From DAHUYF01 sp035623985 (GTDB lineage: Bacteria; Pseudomonadota; Alphaproteobacteria; ATCC43930; CGMCC-115725), in the NCBI GenBank assembly GCA_035623985.1, contig DASPSJ010000014.1:62001-126000 (forward strand): a stretch of DNA of 64,000 bases, read 5' to 3'. The notes under the pieces are model-generated. The model ran no database searches, was not told where the DNA came from, and was given only the letters and a program-made list of their open reading frames with translations. Both the position numbers and the translations under genes were made by a program. Shown piece by piece: positions 9,016 through 18,292 of this stretch. How positions within the stretch are numbered: the first letter of the stretch is position 1; each line of letters starts with the position of its first letter.

Positions 9016-9083
9016 GGCCTCTCCCTCGATCGCCGCTTGCCTGCCCGCGCATGATAGGCAGGAGCGGCGCGGAGGAACAAGCG

Positions 9084-9671
9084 ATGCGGCTTTGCTTCAT
9101 CGGCGACAGCTTCGTCAACGGCACCGGCGATCCCACCGGCCTCGGCTGGGTCGGCCGCGTCTCGGCCGCCGCGCGGCGGCGCGGCCACGACCTCACCTGC
9201 TACAACCTCGGCATCCGCCGCGACACCAGCGCCGACATCGCCCTGCGCTGGCGCGAGGAGACGGCGCGGCGGCTGCCGGCCGGCATCGACGGCCGCCTCG
9301 TCTTCGCCTTCGGCGGCAATGACTGCCTGCGCGAGAACGCGGCGCCGCGGCTCGCCCCGGACGCCTCGCTCGCCAATGCCCGCGCCATCCTCGGCGCCGC
9401 CAAGGCGCGTCATCCGACGCTGATGCTGGGGCCGCCGCCGCTGCCGTTGGCAGACGCCGAAGCACGCATCGCGGCGCTGTCGCGCGCCTTCTCAAGGCTC
9501 TGCGGCGAGCTCGGCATCGCCTATCTCGATCTCTACACGCCCTTGGCGGCGATCGGCCTCTGGCGGCTCGAACTTGCCGTCGGCGACGGCGCTCATCCCG
9601 GCGCCGCCGGCTACGCGCTGATCGCCGAGCTGGTGGAGGGATGGCCGGCCTGGCGCGAATGGCTGCCGTGA
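9084..9671 (+). CDS. GDSL/SGNH-family esterase
   Basis: A 195-aa SGNH hydrolase with block I GDSF (Ser9 nucleophile), the oxyanion Gly in a RRDTS segment, block III FGGND, and a C-terminal D-x-x-H-P (DGAHPGAAGY) giving the catalytic Asp/His. No signal peptide, so an intracellular esterase or acyl-hydrolase. The ATG at 9084 is preceded by GGAGGA; the earlier in-frame start adds a non-conserved stretch. It diverges from arsC and converges on glpD with a 4-bp gap. Confidence 0.85.
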   Translation: MRLCFIGDSFVNGTGDPTGLGWVGRVSAAARRRGHDLTCYNLGIRRDTSADIALRWREETARRLPAGIDGRLVFAFGGNDCLRENAAPRLAPDASLANARAILGAAKARHPTLMLGPPPLPLADAEARIAALSRAFSRLCGELGIAYLDLYTPLAAIGLWRLELAVGDGAHPGAAGYALIAELVEGWPAWREWLP

Positions 9672-9675
9672 GCGA

Positions 9676-11235
9676 TCAGCCGGGCGGGACAAGAAGAGAG
9701 GCGCGGCGCTCCGCCATGAAGGCCTCGAGCGCCGCCGCCTGATCCGGCGACAGGCGCAAGCCGAGCTTCGAGCGGCGCCAGAGGATGTCGGCCGCCGCCT
9801 CCGCCCATTCGCAGCGCATGAGATAGAGCACCTCGGCCTCAGTCAGGCCGCCGCCGAAATCGCGGCCGAGATCCGCCGTGCCGGCGGCGGCGGCGAGGAT
9901 CGCGCGCGCCCGGGTGCCGTAGGCGCGGGCAAGGCGGCGGCATTGCCGCGCCTCGAGCCAGGGATAGGCGCGCGCGATCTCCGCCACCAGCGCCTCGAAG
10001 CCCTGGACCGGAAAGTCGCCGCCCGGCAGCGGCGCCGTGCCCGTCCAGTCGCGCCGCGCGCGCGACGCGGCCGGCAGATAGGGCGCGAGCTTCTCGAGCG
10101 CCTGCTGGGCGAGGCGCCGATAGGTGGTGATCTTGCCGCCGAAGATCGACAGCAGCGGCGCGCCGCGAAGATCGAGCTCCAGCACGTAGTCGCGCGTCGC
10201 CGCCTGCGCCTTGCTCGTTCCGTCATCGAACAGCGGGCGGACGCCGGAATAGGTCCAGACCACGTCCGCCGGCGCGATCGCGGCGGCGAAATACTCGCTC
10301 GCCGCCGCGCAGAGATAGTCGATCTCCGCTTGCGTCGCGCGCGCCCGGGCGGGATCGCCGACATAGTCGCTGTCCGTGGTGCCGATCAGCGTGAAATCGC
10401 CTTCGAAGGGGATGGCGAAGATGATCCGGCCGTCGGGATTCTGAAAGATGTAGCAGCGGTCATGCTCGTAGAGGCGGCGCACCACGATGTGCGAGCCCTG
10501 GACGAGACGGGCATGCACCGGCGCGTCGCGTCCTTCCGTCAGCGCGACCACCTCGCCGACCCAGGGGCCGGCAGCGTTGACCAGAACCCGGGCGGCAACG
10601 GTCTCCGCCTTGCCGCCGCCGCGACGATCCTGGACGGCGAGCCGCCAGGAAGAAGCGTCGCGCCGGGCGGCAACGAGCTTGGCGCGGGTGCGGATGGCGG
10701 CGCCGCGCTCCGCCGCGTCCCGGGCGTTGAGCACGACCAGGCGGGCGTCCTCCACCCAGCAATCGGAATATTCGAAGCCGAGCGCGAACCGCCCGGGCTT
10801 GAGCGGCTTGCCCGCCGGGTCCTTGGCAAGATCGAGCGTGCGGGTCGCCGGCAGCAGCTTGCGCCCGCCGAGATGATCGTAGAGGAAGAGCCCGAGGCGC
10901 AGCATCCAGGCGGGACGCAGGCGCCTGTGATAGGGCAGCACGAAGCGCAGCGGCCAGATGACGTGCGGCGCCAGGCGCCACAGCACCTCGCGCTCCTTCA
11001 GCGCCTCGCGCACCAGGCGGAACTCGTAATATTCGAGATAGCGCAGCCCGCCATGGATGAGCTTGGTCGCCGCCGAGGAGGTGCCGCTCGCCAGATCCGC
11101 CTGCTCGCAGAGATAGACCGAGAGCCCGCGTCCCGCCGCGTCGCGCGCGATGCCGCAGCCATTGATGCCGCCGCCGATGATCGCGAGGTCGTAGATCTCG
11201 TTCACCGCGGTCTCCACGAATCGTCCCAACAGCAT
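9676..11235 (-). CDS. glpD: aerobic glycerol-3-phosphate dehydrogenase
   Basis: A 519-aa FAD enzyme that oxidises sn-glycerol-3-phosphate to dihydroxyacetone phosphate at the membrane and passes electrons to quinone. The FAD-binding GGGINGCG lies at 21-28, followed by the family block SGTSSAATKLIHGGLRYL and the substrate-region YSGVRPLFDDG and GGKITTYR. The length fits the family. The first codons (MLLGRFVETA) are not conserved, so the start could be the GTG ten codons later. No glpF, glpK or glpR is adjacent. Confidence 0.95.
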   Translation of the reverse strand: MLLGRFVETAVNEIYDLAIIGGGINGCGIARDAAGRGLSVYLCEQADLASGTSSAATKLIHGGLRYLEYYEFRLVREALKEREVLWRLAPHVIWPLRFVLPYHRRLRPAWMLRLGLFLYDHLGGRKLLPATRTLDLAKDPAGKPLKPGRFALGFEYSDCWVEDARLVVLNARDAAERGAAIRTRAKLVAARRDASSWRLAVQDRRGGGKAETVAARVLVNAAGPWVGEVVALTEGRDAPVHARLVQGSHIVVRRLYEHDRCYIFQNPDGRIIFAIPFEGDFTLIGTTDSDYVGDPARARATQAEIDYLCAAASEYFAAAIAPADVVWTYSGVRPLFDDGTSKAQAATRDYVLELDLRGAPLLSIFGGKITTYRRLAQQALEKLAPYLPAASRARRDWTGTAPLPGGDFPVQGFEALVAEIARAYPWLEARQCRRLARAYGTRARAILAAAAGTADLGRDFGGGLTEAEVLYLMRCEWAEAAADILWRRSKLGLRLSPDQAAALEAFMAERRASLLVPPG

Positions 11236-11521
11236 TGGCTATGCGGCCGATACTGCCGTGAATAAAGGCGCCGACAACACGCGCCAATGCCGCCTAAGAG
11301 CAACGATTGCAAATCCGTCGCTCGTCCCAGCCGCGCCTTCTCCACCCCTCGAGGCGGGAGGCATGAACGTTTGGCGGAAGCGCCACAGCCGCTTGCCATG
11401 TGGATCGATCCACAACATCAAGCACAATAGAATTCCGCCAAGCCCGCATACCTCCGTCTAACCAATCTTGAAGCCGGTCCGCCCGCTACGCAGACCATGA
11501 CCCCCAACGGCCGGCGCCATT

Positions 11522-13312
11522 TCATCCGCCCACGCTGATCGTCGGCGTCAGCGGCGGGGTTTGCGGCGGAGCCGCCATCATCGTCAGGAACATGGACAGG
11601 AGGTGGAAGTTTTTCTGCGATATCTCGTCGTCGGCGGCGATATAATACCATCGGCCACGATCGAAATACTTCGCGTAGGGCGGATTCGCCGGTAGCTCGG
11701 GGGCGACCACGACCAAAATCAAGCGCCTGAGATGCCCGAGCCGGCGGTTCATCTTTATGTGATCATCGTCCAACACATCGTCGCACTGCATTTCATACGA
11801 ATACATTCCGCCCAGGCGCAGGCGATCTTTGGTCCAAGCACGAACCCATTCGCCAATCCTGTCCGTAATAGCGTCGTCGCCTGATTGTTCGGGGGGATTG
11901 TCGCATCCACCACTGCCACCACTTTCGAGTTTTTTCTTCTCCTCTTCTGGGCAGAGCGAGTCTTCGTTATCGGGCAGCAAAGTGTAATGAGACGGATGCT
12001 TGTATTTGTTCCAGGGCTCTTCTTTGATCTTCTGATATTCTTCGGGCTTCAGGAACTCTATCTCTGGGCCAGGTGGTTCCGTCGCGGACTTCAGGATCCC
12101 TATGGCAGACTCGGTTCTCATCAACGGCGCCAGGCTGGCTAGGTTCAACTTCGGCACTTCATTTTGTCGCGCAACGGCGTCCTCATCAGGTTGATGCGGA
12201 GTGCCTGGATTGGTCGCGGGGGCGGTCGCATTTGCTTTAACATACGGCACCGGGGCGGTGCGAAGCTCGATCCACGGCCGCAGACATGCAAGCGTATCCT
12301 TGAAATCCCCATCGTTCGTAATCTTATCATCAATATTTTTGTCCAGATCGGCCAGGGCGTCTGTTATTTGTTTCCAGTGGATGTCCCATTTCATATGGTT
12401 TTTTTCATCTGGTCCGTTCAAATTCTTGAAATCGAGTTTTCCGCATGTCCAATGGTGCTTCTCTTTATCCCCCTCTTTCAATTTATCCAGCCGAATCTCG
12501 TACTGAGGCTGGGTTCCGGCATATATCCTCAACAGGCGCGCCCACAACTGTAGATACCGCCGTTTGTCCTTCAGATCGCCTGGCTTTTGGGTTTTCTGGT
12601 CAAGCTCGTGCGGATGAAAAGGCAGCAACTGTAAAACGAGCGAATCGTTCGCCCCCGATTTCGGCTGAACGGTCTCAACCTGAACGATCGTGCTTCCGGC
12701 CACCGCGATCTTTTCCGGCGTCTCGGGCTTTTCTTTCGTCAACTCGGACTTCCCCGCCACGAATTGCAAAAAGTCCTTATCATAGAGTTCCGCGATTGTG
12801 CTCAGCGTTGGATAAAATGCATCTTTATCAAGCGTTAGATAAGTCGCAAAATTCAAAACCGAGTCGGGTGCCCATGCCGAATCGGTTAACTCCGCCAGGA
12901 CATCGACGCTGACCGGCGTCACGAGCTGCTGGACCAGAGCCTGCCCGAGCAGCGGCACGTAGCGGATGGTCGATGTTTCCGAATATTGAAGCGCGCCCAC
13001 GGCACTCCCTACGCGACCGGCGATCGTGCCACCCGACGTTCCGGGATTGGCGCCGATATTGGTCGCCGCGCCGCCGACCGAACCGAGGAAGGTCGGCACC
13101 GCATCGACCTCGGTCACGTCCATAAACAAGGTCGGTTCGTGATTATAGACGCGGACGACGTTCGCCAGCGTCTGGTCCATCGATGTCGAATGGATAATGG
13201 CATTATATTGGTCGCGCCCAGCGGAGATCGAGCTGGGACCGATGACCTGACAGCCGACCAAGGCCACGGCCGTCCCGGCGGCTGCCACAACGCGAAAAAT
13301 CGCGCGAAACAT
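11522..13312 (-). CDS. large orphan lipoprotein of unknown function
   Basis: A 596-aa protein with a signal sequence and lipobox VALVGC (Cys21), so probably anchored to the outer or inner membrane. The N-terminal quarter has SISAGRDQYN, NEPTLFMDVTEV-like and SVGALQYSETSTIRYVPL blocks; the middle is charged with Lys/Glu/Pro; a Ser/Gly/Cys segment (CPEEEKKKLESGGSGGCDNP) may form a disulfide loop. It has a good GGGGGA site before the ATG. Base composition is clearly more AT-rich than neighbouring genes, with more Lys/Asn codons, suggesting acquisition. I do not recognise the family. 286 bp of empty DNA separate it from glpD. Confidence 0.75.
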   Translation of the reverse strand: MFRAIFRVVAAAGTAVALVGCQVIGPSSISAGRDQYNAIIHSTSMDQTLANVVRVYNHEPTLFMDVTEVDAVPTFLGSVGGAATNIGANPGTSGGTIAGRVGSAVGALQYSETSTIRYVPLLGQALVQQLVTPVSVDVLAELTDSAWAPDSVLNFATYLTLDKDAFYPTLSTIAELYDKDFLQFVAGKSELTKEKPETPEKIAVAGSTIVQVETVQPKSGANDSLVLQLLPFHPHELDQKTQKPGDLKDKRRYLQLWARLLRIYAGTQPQYEIRLDKLKEGDKEKHHWTCGKLDFKNLNGPDEKNHMKWDIHWKQITDALADLDKNIDDKITNDGDFKDTLACLRPWIELRTAPVPYVKANATAPATNPGTPHQPDEDAVARQNEVPKLNLASLAPLMRTESAIGILKSATEPPGPEIEFLKPEEYQKIKEEPWNKYKHPSHYTLLPDNEDSLCPEEEKKKLESGGSGGCDNPPEQSGDDAITDRIGEWVRAWTKDRLRLGGMYSYEMQCDDVLDDDHIKMNRRLGHLRRLILVVVAPELPANPPYAKYFDRGRWYYIAADDEISQKNFHLLSMFLTMMAAPPQTPPLTPTISVGG

Positions 13313-13346
13313 GACGGCTCCCCCTCGATACGAATCGACATCGACA

Positions 13347-14009
13347 CTAACCGCGCGCGACCTTCTTCCTCGGCTGGGCGTCGTGGGCGGCGGCGATCTG
13401 GGCGCGGGCGGCCTCGGTCAGATAGGGGCGGTAGAGCGCGAAGAGCTGCTTGACGCCGGCCTGAAGCTCGGCCTCGGTGATGCGGGCGAGGCCGTGGCGC
13501 TCTTGCAGATAATCGAGCCAATAGCGCGAGATGATCCAGGCGTTGGCGGCGAGCTCGGAAATCTCCTGCGGGCCGGCGGCGAGCAGCTCGCGCGCGACCA
13601 TCTCGGAAAGGATGCGCTCGATGCGGCGGTGGGCGCGCTCGATGAGATCGGCGATGCGATGCGCCAGCTCGCATTCCGTCTCGGGATCGAAGCGGTGGCG
13701 ATAGAGGAACCGGTATTCCCAGATGTCGCGGAAGCTCTGCCGCGCGTAATCGTTGAAATCGTCGAGATGGGCGCCGGCGGAGGCCGGCTCGCGCGAGAGA
13801 TTGTGCTCGATGCGCTCCTCGAGCTCGGCGAAAAGCGCCGCGACGATGTCGTGCTTGGCGCGGAAATGATACCAGAGATTGCCCTCGCTGATGCCGAGCC
13901 GGCCGGCGATCTGCGCGAGCGAGACATGCCCCTCGCCGCGCTCGTTGAACAGGCCGAGCGCCGCTTTCAAGATTCTGTCCCGCGTCTTCACCGTCGCGCC
14001 GCGCTTCAC
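13347..14009 (-). CDS. TetR/AcrR family transcriptional regulator
   Basis: About 220 aa. The N-terminal TetR HTH reads ILKAALGLFNERGEGHVSLAQIAGRLGISEGNLWYHF, followed by KHDIVAALFAELE; the C-terminal ligand domain is diverged. The open frame extends to a TTG at 14027, but that would place the start inside the facing promoter; GTG at 14009 (or 13991) is more likely. It diverges from an FMO/esterase/SDR operon and probably represses it and itself through the palindrome at 14029-14044. Confidence 0.88.
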   Translation of the reverse strand: MKRGATVKTRDRILKAALGLFNERGEGHVSLAQIAGRLGISEGNLWYHFRAKHDIVAALFAELEERIEHNLSREPASAGAHLDDFNDYARQSFRDIWEYRFLYRHRFDPETECELAHRIADLIERAHRRIERILSEMVARELLAAGPQEISELAANAWIISRYWLDYLQERHGLARITEAELQAGVKQLFALYRPYLTEAARAQIAAAHDAQPRKKVARG

Positions 14010-14020
14010 GCAGATACCGT

Positions 14021-14048
14021 TTGACAAATAGGGGGGCTACCCTAGAAT
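14021..14048 (+). promoter_or_regulatory. promoter of the monooxygenase operon with overlapping TetR-type operator
   Basis: A near-consensus sigma-70 promoter: TTGACA at 14021-14026, a 16-bp spacer, TAGAAT at 14043-14048. Inside it lies the inverted repeat TAGGG-N6-CCCTA (14029-14044), covering the spacer and the first bases of the -10 box; another CCCTA occurs at 14064-14068. Such placement would let a bound TetR dimer block RNA polymerase. Binding by the adjacent TetR is inferred. Confidence 0.65.
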
Positions 14049-14132
14049 GGCCGCGAAACCACCCTAGCCGATGCGCGGCGCGTTGCCTAGGTCGCCTAAA
14101 ACTGGTCCGAGCGACGCGGCGCGGGAGGGCGG

Positions 14133-15476
14133 ATGGAGGATCGTCGCGACAGGATGGCGGTGATCGGCGCCGGGCCGGTCGGGCTCGGCATCGCCCGGGC
14201 GCTCAAGGCGCGCGGCATCGCCTATGACCAGCTCGAGGCCGATGACGACGTCGGCGGCAACTGGTATCACGGCGTCTACGACAGCGCGCATATCATCTCC
14301 TCGCGCAAGACGACGGAATTCGCCGAATACCCGATGCCGGCGGACTATCCGGACTTCCCGAGCCGGCAGCAGATGGTCGATTATCTCCGCGACTATGCCC
14401 GGCATTTCGGCCTGCGCGGCGCCATCCAGTTCAACGCCAAGGTGGTGCTGGCGCGGCCGCGCCGGGACGAGCTTTGGGACGTCGCCCTCGCCGGCGGCGA
14501 GCGGCGGATCTACAAGGGCGTGATGGTGTGCAACGGCCATCACTGGTCGAAGCGCTTTCCCGACTATCCCGGCAGCTTCGCCGGCACCTTCATCCATTCC
14601 AAGGACTACAAGACCGCGGCGCAGCTCGCCGGCAAGCGCGTGCTGGTCATCGGCGGCGGCAACTCCGCCTGCGACATCGCGAGCGAGGCGGCGCGGGTCG
14701 GCGCGCGATGCGACCTCAGCCTCCGGCGCGGCTATTGGTTCCTGCCCAAGACCATTTTCGGCAAGCCGCTGGTCGAGGCCTTGCCGCTCTGGCTGCCGGT
14801 CCCGTTGCAGCGGCTGATGCTGCGCGTCGCGCTCAAGCTGGTGTTCGGCGATTACCGGCGCTATGGGCTGCCGCTGCCCGACCACAGGATCTTCGAGCAT
14901 CACCCGACGATCAACTCGGAGCTGCTGCATTACGTGAAGCACGGCCGCATCAGGCCGCGCGCCGACGTCGCGCGCTTCGAAGGCGACCGCGTCGCCTTCG
15001 TCGACGGCAGCAGCGAAACCTACGACGTGGTGGTCTGCGCCACCGGCTTCCACGTCGACTTCCCGTTCCTGCCGAAGGGGCTGGTGCCGGTGACCGGCGG
15101 GCTCGCCCACGTCTATGGCGGAGCGTTCCTGCCGGCCTATCGGCATCTCTACATCATCGGCACGATGCAGGTGCGCTACGGCTTCGGGCCGCTGCTGAGC
15201 GAGGGCGCCGAGCTGCTGGCGATGATGGTCGAGCTTCAGGACCGGATGGAGCTGCCGCTCGGCCGCGTGCTGCAGGCGCTGGGGCAGAAGCCGCCGGCCT
15301 CGCATCTCGTCAACCCGGCGGCGGCGCTGCGCCAGATGCGGCGCGCGCGCCGGCTGCTGCCGCACCTGCTGCCGCGGGCGGAACAGCGGCTGAGGCGCAA
15401 GATCCGCCGCGAGAGCCCGCCGCTCGCCGAGGACGGGCCGCTCGCCTGGCCCAACGCCGATCTCAGGGTCTATTAG
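14133..15476 (+). CDS. flavin-containing monooxygenase (FMO / Baeyer-Villiger type)
   Basis: A 447-aa FAD/NADPH monooxygenase. The FAD motif GAGPVG is at 12-17, the FMO fingerprint FxGxxxHxxxY is F149-G151-H155-Y159 (FAGTFIHSKDY), and the NADPH site GGGNSA starts near 174. It inserts one oxygen from O2 into a ketone, amine or sulfur compound. It is first in an operon with an esterase and an SDR, a set suited to oxidising an alcohol to a ketone, making an ester and cleaving it. Ribosome site GGAGGG precedes the ATG. Substrate unknown. Confidence 0.88.
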   Translation: MEDRRDRMAVIGAGPVGLGIARALKARGIAYDQLEADDDVGGNWYHGVYDSAHIISSRKTTEFAEYPMPADYPDFPSRQQMVDYLRDYARHFGLRGAIQFNAKVVLARPRRDELWDVALAGGERRIYKGVMVCNGHHWSKRFPDYPGSFAGTFIHSKDYKTAAQLAGKRVLVIGGGNSACDIASEAARVGARCDLSLRRGYWFLPKTIFGKPLVEALPLWLPVPLQRLMLRVALKLVFGDYRRYGLPLPDHRIFEHHPTINSELLHYVKHGRIRPRADVARFEGDRVAFVDGSSETYDVVVCATGFHVDFPFLPKGLVPVTGGLAHVYGGAFLPAYRHLYIIGTMQVRYGFGPLLSEGAELLAMMVELQDRMELPLGRVLQALGQKPPASHLVNPAAALRQMRRARRLLPHLLPRAEQRLRRKIRRESPPLAEDGPLAWPNADLRVY

Positions 15477-15498
15477 CGCACAAGCCGGAGCACGCCCC

Positions 15499-16401
15499 GT
15501 GAGCTGGCAGAATGTCGTCCTGACGCTGATGCTGCGCTATCGCGTGAAGCGCCGCACCAACCGCCTGCCCGAGGTCGCCCAGTCGCGGCGGGGGGCGGCC
15601 AAGATGGCCAAGAGCCCGCGCATCCCGCCGGGCTGGCGCATCCGCGAGGCGACGGCGCCGATGGCGGGCGAATGGATCGAGCCCGTGGGCGGCGCCGCGG
15701 CGGAGACGGCGCGCACGCTGCTCTATCTCCATGGCGGCGGCTATTACTTCTGTTCGCCCAAGACGCATCGCGTCATCACCGTCGGACTTGCCGCCGGCGC
15801 CGAGGCGCGCGCCTTCGTGCCGGACTATCGCCTGGCGCCGGAGCATCGCTTTCCCGCCGCGGTCGAGGACGCGCTTGGCGCCTATCGCGGCCTGATCGCC
15901 GAAGGCACGCCGGCGCGACGCATCGTGGTCGGCGGCGACAGCGCCGGCGGCGGCCTCGCGCTTGCCCTGCTGCTGTCGCTGCGCGCGGCCGGCGACCCGC
16001 TGCCGGCGGGCGCGGTCCTGTTCTCGCCCTGGACCGATCTCGCCGCCACCGGCCCATCGATCACCCGCAACGACCGCAGCGACGCGATGTTCCACGGCCG
16101 CCACGTCGCCGAAGGCGCGCGCATCTATCTCGGCGACGCCCGGCCCACCGAGCCGCTCGCCTCGCCGCTCTATGCCGATCTCGCGGGACTGCCGCCGCTC
16201 TTCATCCAGGCGAGCGACAGCGAGGTGCTGCTCGACGATGCGGCGCGTCTTGCCGAAAAGGCGCGCCGGGCCGGCGTCGCGGTCGAGTTCCGCGCCTGGC
16301 ACAAGCTGCCGCATGTCTGGCAGTTCTTCGCGACCTTCCTGCCCGAAGGCCGCGCCGCGCTTCAGGAGGCGGCGGCGTTCATCCGGCGGGTGGCGCCGTA
16401 G
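15499..16401 (+). CDS. alpha/beta hydrolase, HSL-type esterase (monooxygenase operon)
   Basis: A 300-aa family IV esterase: HGGGYYF (from residue 78), DYRLAPEHRFPAAVED, nucleophile Ser148 in GGDSAGG, and a C-terminal Asp/His pair (QASDSEVL; AWHKLPHVWQ). It starts with GTG 22 bp after the monooxygenase stop, so it is the second operon gene. Next to an FMO-type enzyme, its likely role is hydrolysis of the ester product, which is inference from context. It resembles the LipR-type hydrolases found with FMO and SDR genes in the mycobacterial mymA operon. Confidence 0.87.
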   Translation: MSWQNVVLTLMLRYRVKRRTNRLPEVAQSRRGAAKMAKSPRIPPGWRIREATAPMAGEWIEPVGGAAAETARTLLYLHGGGYYFCSPKTHRVITVGLAAGAEARAFVPDYRLAPEHRFPAAVEDALGAYRGLIAEGTPARRIVVGGDSAGGGLALALLLSLRAAGDPLPAGAVLFSPWTDLAATGPSITRNDRSDAMFHGRHVAEGARIYLGDARPTEPLASPLYADLAGLPPLFIQASDSEVLLDDAARLAEKARRAGVAVEFRAWHKLPHVWQFFATFLPEGRAALQEAAAFIRRVAP

Positions 16402-16484
16402 ACTGCGGCCACTGCGATCAGTCGAGAGGCGCTCCACAGGCGCACGCACCAGGTATACTCGGCCAGCGCTGCCAGGGGGAAAGC

Positions 16485-17324
16485 ATGAGACTTGCCAAGA
16501 ATACCGTCGCCGTCGTCACCGGCGCCGGCAGCGGCATCGGCCGGGCGCTGGCCCTGGCGCTGGCGCGCGAAGGCTGCGCGCTGGCGCTTGCCGACAAGGA
16601 CGCGCATACGGTGGCCAACACCGCGGCCGAGGCGAAGAAAGCCGGCGCCGGCACGGTCTCGACCCACGCCGTCGACGTCGCCGATCTCGCGGCGATGACG
16701 CGCTTTCGCGACGAGGTGAAGCAGGCGCATCGCTACGTCCAGCTTCTGATCAACAATGCCGGAGTGGCGCTGATCGGCGAGCTGGAGGAGCTGTCGGTGG
16801 ACGACATGCGCTGGCTGGTCGAGATCAATTTCTGGGGCGTGGTCTACGGCACCAGGCTCTTCCTGCCGCTGCTGCGCGAGAACCGGCAGGCGCACATCGT
16901 CAACATCTCGAGCATCTTCGGCATCATCGCGCCGGCAGGGCAGAGCGCCTATGCCGCGAGCAAGTTCGCGGTGCGCGGCTTCAGCGAGGCGGTGCGCCAT
17001 GAGCTTGGCGACACCGGCATCCGCGTCACCACCGTCCATCCCGGCGGCGTGCGCACCAACATCGCGCGCCATGCGCGCCTGCCGGCGAAATCCGATCCGG
17101 CGCGGCGCGAGCAGGTGGTGAAGGGTTTCGACCGGCTGGCGCGCACCAGCCCCGACCAAGCGGCGGCGCGCATCCTCCGCGGCATCAAGCGCAACGAGCA
17201 ACGCATCCTCATCGGCGCCGACGCCTGGCTGATGGCGGCGCTGCGCTTCCTGATGCCGGTCAATTACTGGCGGGCGATCGACCGGCTGCTGCCGAAGGAG
17301 CGGCGCAAGATGGGCAAGAGATGA
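16485..17324 (+). CDS. short-chain dehydrogenase/reductase (monooxygenase operon)
   Basis: A 279-aa classical SDR: NAD(P) motif TGAGSGIG near residue 13, NNAG, catalytic Ser in NISSIFG, and YAASK with Tyr and Lys. An extended C-terminal tail (WLMAALRFLMPVNYWRAIDRLLPKERRK) is hydrophobic and basic and may contact a membrane, as in many lipid-active SDRs. It probably interconverts an alcohol and ketone in the same pathway as the upstream monooxygenase and esterase. The ATG at 16485 has GGGGGA upstream. Confidence 0.88.
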   Translation: MRLAKNTVAVVTGAGSGIGRALALALAREGCALALADKDAHTVANTAAEAKKAGAGTVSTHAVDVADLAAMTRFRDEVKQAHRYVQLLINNAGVALIGELEELSVDDMRWLVEINFWGVVYGTRLFLPLLRENRQAHIVNISSIFGIIAPAGQSAYAASKFAVRGFSEAVRHELGDTGIRVTTVHPGGVRTNIARHARLPAKSDPARREQVVKGFDRLARTSPDQAAARILRGIKRNEQRILIGADAWLMAALRFLMPVNYWRAIDRLLPKERRKMGKR

Positions 17325-17511
17325 CGCCGCCGCGCGCCCCGGCCCCGCCCTTGCTGCCGGCGATCCCTTGCCTATACTCCCCGCCGAGCGTTCTTGCATA
17401 AAAGGTCTCACGCGCCAGGCCCGGCCGGCGCCGGCGCCAACGAAATCGTGAGATGTGGAACCTCCCGTGGCGCCCTATGGTGCGCAAGCCCCCCTGCGCA
17501 GGAGGTCTTTT

Positions 17512-18273
17512 ATGGCAGATCGCTTGACATCCGACCTCGACCGCCGCGACTTCCTGACGCTCGGCGCGCTCGGCGCGGCCGCAAGCATCCTCGCCGCCTG
17601 GCCCGGGACCGCGCCGGCGCAGGGCGCGGGCATAGCCGCGCTCAAAATCGCCACGATCGGCGCCGGACGCGAGGGCGGCGCGCTCGGCACGCTCTTCGCC
17701 AAAGCGGGCCACAAGGTGATGTTCTCCTCGCGCCATCCGGAGACGCTGAACGAGCTGGTCGCCGCCGCCGGGCCGACGGCAGAGGCGGGGACGGTCGAGC
17801 AGGCGGTCGCCTTCGGCGACGTCGTGATCCTGGTCGTTCCCTATACCGCGGTCGAGCAGATCGGCCGGGATTACGGCAAGGCGCTCGCCGCCAAGGCGCT
17901 CGTGCTTGATGTCTCCAACCCGATCGCGCGGCGCGACGGCGAGGACATCGTCAAATGGGTGGCCGAGCAGGGCGGGGCCGGCCTCGCCACGGCAAAACTG
18001 CTGCCCGGCGCCCGTCTCGTGCGCGCGTTCAACGCGATCGGCTCCAGCAGCCTGGCAAACGACGCCCATCGCCCGGGCGAGAAGGTGGGCGTGCCGATCG
18101 CCGGCGAGGACGCGAAGGCGATCGCGATCGCGACCGACCTGATCCGGGAGATCGGGTTCGAGCCGGTGCTGGTCGGCGGCCTCGCCATGGGCAAGTATCT
18201 CGTGCCGGGAACGCCGCTCGGCGGCGAGCACAGCGCCGCCGAGATCCGGCAGATCGCCGCCGGCTTGAAATGA
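17512..18273 (+). CDS. Tat-exported NADPH-dependent F420 reductase-like protein
   Basis: A 253-aa protein with a Tat signal (RRDFLTLGA at about 11-19, ending APAQG) and a Rossmann domain (IATIGAGREGGALGTLFAKAGHKVMFSSRHPE), the pattern of the F420-NADP reductase / NAD-binding family PF03807. VVILVVPYTAVEQ and LVRAFNAIGSSSL are typical blocks. Export of a folded, nucleotide-binding protein fits Tat. No F420 biosynthesis genes are visible, and members outside F420 organisms have unknown substrates. Start chosen by AGGAGG 8 bp before the ATG. Confidence 0.8.
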   Translation: MADRLTSDLDRRDFLTLGALGAAASILAAWPGTAPAQGAGIAALKIATIGAGREGGALGTLFAKAGHKVMFSSRHPETLNELVAAAGPTAEAGTVEQAVAFGDVVILVVPYTAVEQIGRDYGKALAAKALVLDVSNPIARRDGEDIVKWVAEQGGAGLATAKLLPGARLVRAFNAIGSSSLANDAHRPGEKVGVPIAGEDAKAIAIATDLIREIGFEPVLVGGLAMGKYLVPGTPLGGEHSAAEIRQIAAGLK

Positions 18274-18292
18274 CCGACAGCGCAGGCCGGTC

